A DNA stretch of 64,000 bases from assembly GCA_963691655.1 (NCBI GenBank), contig OY829326.1, positions 117,711,388 to 117,775,387 on the forward strand, in the 5' to 3' direction. The translations under genes were made by a program, and so were the position numbers. Origin of the DNA: Toxonevra muliebris (lineage: Eukaryota; Arthropoda; Insecta; Diptera; Pallopteridae). Under the pieces are notes generated by a model. That model had not been told where the DNA came from. It saw nothing but the letters and a program-made list of their open reading frames with translations, and made no database searches. Positions 23,001-35,000 of this stretch are shown one piece after another; the first letter of the stretch is position 1; each line of letters begins with the position of its first letter.

Positions 23001-26000
23001 AAGACAGGAAACATTACAATCGCACAAGTCTACACACCAAGGGAAGTATCTGCCGATATAACAAGCTAACTGCTACTGTATGAGTCGAGGAAAAAAAACT
23101 TCGAGCACATTGGTTACGTTCTGAAGACGACCTCTGCTCAACAACATGTTGAGCTGAAGTATCAGAAAAATAATACGCTTAATTAAATGACGACTGATGA
23201 ATATAATTTTTGTTGATCATAAAGTGATCAATTTGAGTTCATTAGACACTCAGCTAGCAGTGGCGGAGCAGAGGCTTTTTCTGAACGCGACCATTATGGA
23301 CCAACAGAAATTGCTTTAGAGCTGTGTGACTATACGGCTCAGAAATTGGTGGCAAAATAAACTAAACAACGCCATACAAAAAATCATTTAGGTGTGATAA
23401 ATGAATATGGATCGAGTTGATTTCTATCTGAATTTTGGTCTGAAATAAGTTTGCTTTAGGTTTGAATTTTGTTTGATTTCTGATTTGAATTTTAGCCAGA
23501 ATATCGGTTCGAATCTGGTTTGAATTTTGGCTGGAGCTTGGTCTGAGCTTTGGTCAAAATGTTGGGTCATAATTTCAGTCTGAATTTAGTTAGAATTTTG
23601 GTTTCAGTTCTAGTCTAAATGTGGTCTGAGTTTTGATCAGAATTTAGTCTGATTTTCTGGGTTGAAATTCAGCCCAATTTCAAATCTGATCAGAATTTAG
23701 ATTCAAATTTTTTTTTGACTATTGGTCAGAACAGCACGCTGAAGCGGTCCGGTTTTTCGTCTCTGAATTGTGCTCAAATTTTTGACTGAGTATGGGTTTT
23801 AGTTTGAACTTTTGTTTTGTTAGTCTAATATCTTGTTATTTAGCAGAATGAACGCTCTCCAAATTCAATTCATAGATTCGCCATTGCCTTTCATATGTAG
23901 ACCAATGCCTTTAAGAACATGATCGAACTAATTAAGGACTAACAATCGATTTCAAATTTTTTCTTTTACTCGCTAACAAGTTTTAAAAACTAATTTATGT
24001 TTGGCAATATTTGAAATATAGATATATATTTACCATATACTATAATATTTTATAACACCATTGGTTATTATTGGCGGATCCCACATTATAAAAGCAGAGT
24101 TGCTTGTCACATTGGAAAATTTTAGATTTCTGGGTTTTGATGGAGCTTGAAAATGTAAGATGTAAAAATTAGAAAATTTCCTTTTAATCAAATCATATAT
24201 TAAGTTTCATACCAGATTCTTTGGTTTCACGATAAAGCGCTTCGCTTATGGGACTCACTTTTTTAGAAAGTGAATACACTATAACTTCAATGCTATAGTT
24301 GGAATATGGTTTCAAACCACTAATTGTGTAGTTTTTATATTCTCTTGGCATTTGTTTAATGAAGCAATTGGTGCTAGCAGCTGCCGTCGTAATATCATTA
24401 CCAGCTACTACCTCACAATATGTCAAATTGAACCCTTCGATAATCGATATACAAACACCATCGATACTCCATTTTACATCTATGGCTGTAGAATTTATTG
24501 CTTTTGCTTCTGGTTTCAATTGCATAAGATCACTGGAAACTTCTGCGTAGCAAGCGGCCCATTGAATGCCCGTGCTATTTTCCAAATAATTAGCTGAAAT
24601 AGCCATAATCAATGAAGCGCCATGAGAGTCTTTAGTGAAATTTGTTTGTGACTTATCGATATACTTGAAATGTATTGTACCCTGTGAAAAAAAAAACATA
24701 AAAATTGAGAATATATATATATATATATTTTTTTTTTTTGCAGAATGTATATTACCTTGCACATATTTATTTGTCCTATTTCATGTATACACCAAAATAC
24801 TGTATAATTCATTAGTTGTTCTTGATTTTTAGGTGCTTTCCAAGATAATGTATATGTATAATTGTGATAAACGGCAACATTAGTTGGATAATATGAGGGA
24901 GGTGCATTATTTGGAAAAACTCGTATTATACTGCTGTTGATAGTAGCGCCATCACTATTATTTGCTTTTATATAGTAAACAGAATTCACTTTTGGCCTTT
25001 CCGGTAAAACAATCGTAGAGTCTGTTGTTGTATTTCTAATTATAAAAATAAAAAATTATGCATAATTAATAAGTGTAAATAAAGAACGATTACGATTAAA
25101 ATATACAATAATTTCATATTAGCGCTTACATTACTTTTCCGTTAGCGTCACTGATGATATATTGAAATTTAGGACCATTCTGTTCGTACTCTTCCAATTT
25201 TCGCCAATATAAACGCATTTGATCAATATAGAAACAGCCAACCGCAGTTTTTGGCGGGAAATCGGGGCTTCGAGATGTTGTGTTAAACGAGCCCACATAC
25301 TCTTCATTCCATTCGCAGACATCACATTTTAATCTTGCACGCACTTTCATGTTGTATGTACGATTGGGATATGCAAGATTTTTTACTGTGACTTGACAAA
25401 AATTTCTGTTATTGCAGGAGACCTCATCATCGCTGAACAAGACCGTATACCAATCGAAATTTTTCGGTTGTAATTTAATTTCATAAGTCAAATTCTTTTT
25501 AAAAAACCCTTTATCTTTTATTTCCCATTTTAAAGTGATGCTATTCGATGTGATAGATAATTTTTTGATTTCCAATTTACGGGGAATAGCTACAATAAAT
25601 AAAAAATATATTGTTTAAGGAGAAATTGCTCAGGTCTAAAAATTCATAACATATTTACAAATCTCTGTAGAGCTAAAATTATACAATTGAGATTTTGTGC
25701 CAAATAAATTCGTTCCAATTAAATTGAAACCCAATTTTGTGGCAATCGGTTGATAACAAGACGAATTAAATATCCAATTTTGAACAGTATCGGTTTTCGT
25801 CGGTCCAACACAGGAAGTGTTTACTTTGAATGGACCCTGAAAATAAAATAAATGTTATCAAATATAGATACCATAGGTAATAGGGATGCCGATCCTGAAA
25901 TACTTTTCAAATTTAAATCTCGGAATTGATAGTTTTGACATATATAAAATAAAGATTGAATGATTAATGGTTTAATACACATATAACATAAAGTAATGTA

Positions 26001-29000
26001 AAAAAATGCATCCAACCCAATATCAAAAAAATTCAAAAAATTGGTTGGTTTTGCTATAACCCTCTACTCTAAAAATGAACCTCGATGATTCGCAAAATGT
26101 TTCGACTCTAGCGATTACCTTTCGTAAGAGCTAGTTTAAGCACTTTTTTTTTTGAAGATCTATATTTCAGAAGATAATTTACATATCTGAGACAAAGGCC
26201 ATGTTACCTGTTATCTCGAAGCGTCTAACAGACTTTCTGTTATCACTTAACAGAAAGAACTGCAGGCAGCTGGTGGGTTTATATACAGGTCACTTCTCTT
26301 TGGCCAAACATTTGCATATGATTGGCTTAGGAGCTAGTGCCTTCTGTGCTCCCCGTGGTTTGGAGGAAGAATGTGAAGAGACGGCGGACCACTTTCTTAG
26401 TGTCTGCCCCGCTTTCTGCCAGATCAGAGTAAGCATATTTACCACTGGAGTGTTGGGAGACGAACACCAGAGCTCTTTAACACCGCAGGATCTGCTAAGA
26501 TTTATTAAAGATTAAGATTTATTATAAAAAAAACATATTTGAAAATGTATTGGCTTATTACAATACTTTATTATTTAAAATTAAATATTCTAGAAGCTTT
26601 ATTTGTAACTTTTTCTTCATGATGATTAAAAAAAAGTCATGTTCGCTGAATGTGCCCCATGTCGGGGTAGCTTCGTCATTTGACGGGCACCTTCGTTTTT
26701 CACGCTATAAAGTACAATAAAGTGATTAGAAAAATCTTATTTTTGGTGTTTAATATGTTTTTATTATATTTTGTACTAGCTTCACTGAGCGGCCATTAAA
26801 GAGTTTGGGTAATACGAAAATTACAGCAACTTAAGAAAACTTACGACATTTTTTTTTTTTAATTAAATTACAAATTCTTGAAGCAGTACTCCAAATACCA
26901 AAATGTTTTTTTGCTTCTCCTGTAAAATTTAAAAAATGCGTGTTAGGGCTTTTGCAAATTAAGGCAGCGATATACACTTTTCTTATAATTTTCATTCACT
27001 TCATATCGATTGTGAAGGAAGAAGTCTGAATGAATTAGAAAAAATTTTGATGAAAAAAAATTTCCTCTTATCTCAAAGTTTGGAACGAAGATTATGTCCC
27101 TTATTATGAACCGCGTTCGATTTTCGACTGCAGTCGAATATCCTGATCGAACGAATTTGAGTTTTGTTTCATATATAAAAAAAAAAAAATAAAAAAGTTT
27201 GAATTACAATAATTTTGTATAGTTACATACGAATCCCTGGTGTTTTCAATCCCGGGATATTTGAGATAAATTTTGGAGCAAATCCCAGGAACACGAGATT
27301 GGCATCCCTAATTCTTACAAATTTGGTCAATTCACAAGCTGTCTTATTCGGCGTCGCACAGTGGTTGAAAAGTGGACAAAAATAATTTTTTTCATTAGCT
27401 CCAATTTTTGTTTTTTTTTCTTTTTTTTTCATTTTCTACTAATAAATATCTGAATGTCATGTTTTAAAGTTTGGGAAAGAAGACGTAAGGAGGGGGGAAT
27501 GGGGGCGTAAATTTGAAGGGGAGGGAAAAGTACTTTCAATACAGATTAATATAAACTTTTATAGTCATTCTCAACGGTAAAAAGGAAAATATTTATTTTT
27601 TTACAATCATGTTATATGGGAGGTGATCACGGGCGGATTTTTTTTTAATTTTTGCACCCTGGTATTGTATTGATATAAGCAACTCCTATATCAAAATTTG
27701 TAACGATATTATGATTATAAGACAGTATATGCCAGCTTGTGAATTGGCTAATTATTCATAATTATACAAATAAATGGGTTTAAAACTTACATCATTATTT
27801 GCCAAGTACAACTTATAGCGAACCATCAAATTATTAGGTGGAGGTGTAAAAGAACAATTCACATGATGATAATGATAAATTATACATTTTAAATCGGTGA
27901 CATTCGAGGGCGGTGTTCCTGAAATAGTTATTAAAAATAATGGTTTTATAATTTTTAAGTAATGAGTAATAGTATTAATAAAAATGTTTAATTAAAATAA
28001 AAATTTAGTTAACAGCGAAAATTCTTGAGTGCAATTACGGAAACACAAAAAAAATTTATGCACTTAACCTAAAAAAAAATTCGAAAAGTCCTCAAATGAA
28101 TGTGAAAAATTAGTTCTAAGCTCCAAATGCCGACTATCTCTAAACGAGATATCTGAGCATTTCAAGGTACACATGTATTGGATACCAGGTCATAGTGACA
28201 TTCCGGGTAATTGCAAAGCCGATGAGCTGGCAAGGCTAGGCACAGCATTCCCTATTCATCATGTTGATCCAGGTATGCCTATGGCAACCTGCACACTGAA
28301 TATATATAGCCAAATGATCAACATAGCTAACAAAAGGTGGAGAGAAACGTATACGTGCTCTCACACAAAACTAATCTGGTCCTCCTTTAACCCAAAGAGG
28401 TCAAATTTCCTTGCTTCGCTAAATAAATCTTCTACTTATTAGCAACACTGTAGCTATAATCACTGGACATTGTCTGATCGGCAGACATGCCAGCAAATTG
28501 GGACTACCTTCAAATGACTTCTGCAGAAGCTGCCTAGGCGAGGAAGAGGAGGAAACTACTCTTCCTCGTCTACCACACGTAGACTAAAATCTTTAGGTCA
28601 ACTCTTCTAAAGCAATTTAGCTTCAATGCCCGCTGACATCAGAGATTCAGGTAAGATTATTAAAACTACAAAATAGTTCAACTCTACTTGAGCGATTTAG
28701 CTAATTGTGAATCTGCTGACATTAGGGGTTCTACAGTTTAAAGAACCAAAAAGTTCATTTTAAGATTAGGGAATTGTGGATTAGCCACGTGGTATTACAA
28801 CGGGCCTTATTGGCCTAAGTAGGTCCTATTACCAAAGGACAATCACTCTAACCTAAACTCACAGGGATGTTGATACCGTAGCGTGAAATGGTGATGATAC
28901 CGTGGTATCTATAACAATACACGTTTGATCCATAAATATTAGAGTTTTTCTACAGTTAATAAAAAAGTTTTCCAAAGAAACTAATCTGTGACGTAAGATT

Positions 29001-32000
29001 ACTTCAAAAATACAAGTAAGCATGCATATTTAGGTATGTAAAGCTTTTTAAACTTTTATTAAATAATAAACATCAAGTGCGCGTTTGTTTAAAGTAAGAG
29101 AATTGAGTTTTCCATTTAACTATGCAAATATTTGAAAATCATAATGAACTTGGCTGGCAGTAATTGATATGTAAATATTTGCAAAAACATATATGTGCAT
29201 AAGTTTATACTAGTATTTATGTATTACATTTCATTAAACTTCAACTAAACTAAAAACATCGACGTTGTTGTTAATTTTGACTCTCTCACTTCTCATACTT
29301 AACTTAAAAGTTTGCTGTAGTGAATGGGAGGAATTGTGATATGTGATATTACCAACTGTTTACCCTATTTCAATAATGCGATATTTGCGAGCTAGTACAT
29401 TCTGTTATTTATACATTTTCTATACATAGTAAATGCATATGTATATTAATACTCATATATATGTTTTTAGTATATTATATGTCCTTGTAAATGTGCATGT
29501 AAATATGAGCATAATGTGTATAAAAAATGTTTGTAATTTGAGTTCCTTAATTTTAATTACAAGGAGGAGTGAGGGTCAGTGTCAAATTTTGAACTCGAAC
29601 CACGAAACTTCTAACTGTATGTGCAAAAAAAAAAAAAATAAGAATAGGGTTTAAACTGAAATTCATACCGCCTTAGAAAGGATAAAATCTATGTAACATG
29701 AAACGCATAGTATTGGGAAAATTGCCGAATTATCCGAGCACGATACAACATGTGTGCACATTTGGTGTGTGCAAATATAAACGAACCTCGATGTATTTAC
29801 ATTTTCGCACATATTGTAGGGGAAACTGGGGTATTGTGGATCACGGGGAATTGCGGACTAACGTCATATTTTTCCCCTAGTATTGGTTGACAGCTGCAAA
29901 TAACTGTTATCAGCTCGCCTCAAGTTAAGCTTATTTTCCCTTCAGAACTCGATTTGTTTTGTTGACCCGCTTCGATAGCAAATAGAAATAGAAAAATCAT
30001 TTTTCACTTATTTATCATTTAATTTGACCGCATTATTCGAGAACCAACTCAGGTAAATATACTCGTATTCATAATATTCGCGGAACCATAAGCCTTCGAC
30101 ACAGACAAGAAATTTTGCATGAAGTTTGCATTGTGCTACTTATAGGCTGCTATATTGTAAAAAAAGAGCGTTCGTGAAATTACGGAACACTTTTGTTGAG
30201 GAATTACAATTTACTCAGTTTTTGACATTTGACAAACTAACTTCGTGTATTTGAGCCATATAAGTGATTTTTCATGCAAAATTTGAACACAACATTAGTT
30301 TCTCGGCAATTTCTAATAGTTTTTTTTCTTGTATGAAAATAATTTTTCAAATGTATACTATGTTGAGGTTAGGTTCTCTTCTGTACAGAATTTCGGTTAC
30401 ATTTTCAAAAAAAAAAAAGCGAACATATTTACTATTCATATTTATAATTTGGAACATTCGAAAAACATTCGGTGATATCGTTTCCTTTCAATAAGAATAC
30501 ATGCAAGCTCGACGCGGTATTTTCCAAAAAACAAATAAGTCCGGGATACCACAGAAGAACATTAAGTTTTGGACCGAGAAAGTTCAGGGTCGCGCTAAAA
30601 TAACACTTACCGAAATCAATTTTACGGTATTTTTCGTTTCTGTAAAATGTTTATATAGAAAGTGCGTGTCGCGCTGTTATAATATGAAATTATACCGATG
30701 CGGGGAATTTGATCGAAAATCTGGAAATTTCTCGAGGGTTATCGGGGAGAAAGAAAAATTTAGTTGGCATCCCTGTTTTGAAGTCTTCTTTTCTCTATTT
30801 TGTTGTTGCTTTTCTTCTTCTCTTCTCTATACTAATCGGCACAAACACGACGAAGTAAGCATATATAACACATGAGAGGAAAATCTACTCTCTGCTTAAT
30901 TGTATGTAGCCGATCCCTACATGACTTCGTTCGCTAAACGCTAACAACAGCATAATTTCGTTTCTTATTAGTTTCGTTTGAGTGTAATGATGTTCGTTTC
31001 CGCTAAAGAAGTTTTACTTCAAAAAGTATCATAAAATTTTTATGTCTTTTCGAGTTGAGCATAAACAGTCAGGTTGAAAAAATCTTAATGGATGTTTTAC
31101 CTAATAATTTTTTTTTTGGGTGTAAAATTTAAAAATTTCTTTGATCTAGTTATCTTTGAAAAGTATGTCAGTTGTTATTTTTAATGACAAACATGTTGAT
31201 TTATTGTGAGTTTGATCAAAATGAGTGAAGGAAAAGAAGTACGTCTTAAAATTATTAACAATTTAAAAAAAAATCCAAATTGGTCCTACAAAAAATTGGC
31301 CAAAGAATTGAAAGTCTGCCGTCAAACTTTTTCCAATGTTATTAAACAGTTTCAGGAGAATTTGACCATCGATTCGGGAAGAAAACAAGGACCACATGAT
31401 ATTGTGAAAGCCAAGAAAATAGAAAGCATATTGAAAAGATCTCCAAACACATTTGGTAGAAAAGTCACCCGGTTAGCCCAGTGCTTTGACTATTTGGTGC
31501 GAAAAGTTAAAGCCAATGCAGGTTTGAAAACATACAAAGTCCAAAAAGTTCCAGACAGGAATGCTGCAAAAAATTTAGACGCCAAAAGTAGGGCTCGGAA
31601 ATTAAAATCGAATTTCATACAAAAATATTCATGTTGTATAATGGACGACGAAACGTATGTACTGGCAGATTTTACTCAGCTTCCGGGTCAATATTTTTAT
31701 GTTGCTAATGCTCGAGGAAATGTCGAAGAACAATTTAGAATCCAGAAGCAGACGAAATTTCCTAAAAAATTTCTGGTATGGCAAGCTATATGCAGTTGCG
31801 GCAAAAGAAGCAAGTCATTTCTTACAGTGGGCTCTATAAATACCGAAATATACATCAAAGAATGTTTGAAAAAAAGACTTCTTCTTTTCATAAGAGAGCA
31901 CAATGTGTCCACATATTTTTGGCCCGATTTGGCATCATGTCACTACGGCAAGAAAGCTTTGGAGTGGTACCAAAGTAATAACATAGTTTTTGTGCCAAGA

Positions 32001-35000
32001 GAGGCCAATCCTCCTAATTGTCCGGAGCTAAGACCAGTGGAGAGATATTGTGAAAAGAAACTTAAAGAGCACAAAAAAGGTGCTCCAAAATATCGAAGAT
32101 TTTAAAAGGAGATGGGCAAACTGTTCCAAAAAAGTGTCTGAAACAACTATCAAATCTCTAATGGAAGGCTTACCAAAAAAGGTCCACGAGTTCATAAATA
32201 GTGGTTAGAATTATAAAAGTTATATTTTCCTGTAATTTGTAAAATATCAGTCATCAATTAAATAAAAAAAAAATCAAAACTCAAAGATCAACCGTTTAAA
32301 AATTTTTGATTTTTATATATGTTAAGATTTTTTCGATCTCACTCCTTACAATAGATATTTAGATATTTAAACTTACCCACATACACTACAGGGGCTTCTG
32401 TTTCTGGCCCATCAACCCTTTTACATTGATACTTTTCCTTTTGATCGACGGCATTGTGAATCGTCACTCGTATAGTTTTAGAATTAATTATCTGAAAAAA
32501 TAAAATAAATTAAGATTGTGTAAATTAACATGAATTTTTTATTTATTAACACGAAACAATAGAGACACAATTACGCAAATTCGATTCGAGCAATTACGCG
32601 CCTGCGTTTCTTCAATTACATTTAAAGCAATTCCCAATTACTTTTAAGTTCATTATGCGGGGTTTTGCCGCCATTCACCATCATCAAACGGTTACAATCT
32701 AATCACATGACATGCATGGGAAAAGATCATGATACTCCATTAGAGAAACAAATGAAAAATTCGCATGAAAACTCTAGCTTCGATTTTAATTTCAACTCCA
32801 ACTCCGATTCAAACTTAAAGTATAAAATGGTAATGCACAAAGTCACACACACACACACACTGCCGTCTTCATCGTCGCCAGCCAATTGCTATGCAAGTGG
32901 GTAATATATGCTAAGCGAGAAACGTTTCATTGTTGTTGTTGCTGCTATTATATTCAGTAGCGATTTAAATCAATCAGTATGTAAAAATAAAATACGTTCG
33001 TATGTAAATTTATGTCAAATGCAGCTTTAAAAAAAAAGAAACCCAAGCATGGCACCAAATTGTGAGAATAGCAGGAATAGAAACAAAACAAAAAAAATTC
33101 TTAAAAAAAATGCAAAATCGCAGAATAAAAAAATACAACTTTAACCAACTAGCGTTTGTTGGACAACAACAAAAGCATCCGTAATTGCAATAATAGCAGC
33201 AACAATAAAAATTCATCTTAATCCACTACTTCAAGGCATGAAGTCGATTTCATAAAAAAAAAAAAAAAGAATTCGTTATGTTGAATTGAAGATAGACAAC
33301 GACAACGACGACAACGTTTATGTCGATGTCGACAACATTGATGTCCAACCAAACGACGCTTTTGTGATTCGTTATAATTCTTAAGCGAGCAAGCGAACGC
33401 TCCTATTATGGCCAACTGAACGTTACTCTTGCGTGGAATTTATGCAATCCCAAGAATTAAAATTGCCTACAATGTGAACGACAATAAACAAATGCATAAA
33501 AACAATGCAAAATAGAAGCAAATATTAATAAATAAGTCGACAATATGGCAATGTTTCATCTGATCAACATAGACCTTGTTTTTATACCCAGAATTGCTAC
33601 CAATAAATATTGCTAGGGATGCTTATGGAATTCCTGGTATCAGTGAGGTTCAGAGAAGGAGGAGTAGGGAGAATAGGAAAAAGGAGAAGTTCTTATTTCT
33701 CTACTATAGGGCATTTTCACCACTGGTTTTTTTTTTAAGAAACTAACAACATAACCCATCAAGGACGAGCGGAAACCAAAGTAGATAGGTCAAGAAAGTA
33801 ACTTGAGAAAAAAAATGTTTTTGAACCTGGCTCAGCTCAGCCATATGGCACCGCTAGGCATTACTGGGTTAATCCAAATAATATTAGCGAAGACGCGAGG
33901 CGAGTTTCGAAGTCGATTTCGGAAACGAGAGCACTCGCCGTTATTCTCGTTGTTCAATTTACAATTAATAGTGGAGGGCCAATAAACGCGGCATGCGGTT
34001 GTCAAAATCGCCTCGCGGCGCCGCGTCATAAGGAGTTGTAAGGCCAATGCATGCGGCGTTCGTCGAACAGAATTTGAAATTTCTGTCTTTTTGTTTTGTA
34101 AAATGTTCATATTATTAATTTGAAATTTGCTTTCAATAGATTTGGTAATGGAAGAAATGGAAAAAATTGTAGTTTTGTAGTCCTTACTTTCATTTTGGTA
34201 GTCCACGCTTGATTTCATTTGATTAACTTTTTATCATCCATCTTGACAAACAATAACAATTTGAATGGATTTTGAAAAGAGATTGGTGAGGCATTTCCTT
34301 ATTGAAATTATTGTCTTTGTTTACAAATAATTCTGAACAGAAATTTATAAAATTCAAAAAATGTCTCTTGTGGCAATACTGTCTCACGCGGCACAAGCGG
34401 TAAAGTAGAAAGTTGGTCTACTTTGAGCGGCACCGCGAACCGCCGTCGCTTACATTGGCCCTGGCCGCATGTGAATACATTGATTCTACTTTTATTTGAC
34501 AACCACATGCCGCCCTTCGCCGAGTGCCGCGTTCATTGGCCCTCCACTATAAGCTAGAAGCGATTAATATGAAACAGCTGTTTAAAATGACTTGACTTCA
34601 TGTAGAGTTACCATCTTTCTTTTTCAAAAATAGTGTATATATTTTAAAATGAAGTTATTCTCAGGAAAATATAGTAAAAAAGATTATTTATCAGTTCAAC
34701 AATTGGTGCACTAAGGATTATTCCGTTTTCCTCAGTTTTCTGCTAATATGCTACATATTTTAATTTATTTCAACAGTGATGTAGCTCATATGGGAATTCT
34801 ATTTGTATCAACATCGCTTCTCGCTCGCATCTTTTTTTTTAATTTTCGAAATTCACTGGCTTCGCTTCATTGTAGATGCAAAAATTGTGGCTGTTCACAC
34901 GGGCGCAAGCATAAACGCTTGTCTAAAAGAAAGAGGTAGAAAAAATAGGTAGTTAGAAAAAGACAGGCGAGTTTCAATATCTTTCTTACTACCTATTTTT

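Larger units (their letters stand above)
21534..24033 (-). other. dome intron filled by repeats
   Basis: A 2.5 kb intron between two halves of one FN3 domain. It holds a TIR element (22144-22777) and a degenerate minisatellite (23423-23760). No coding sequence recognised; the frame at 21821-22051 has no family match. Confidence 0.6.
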
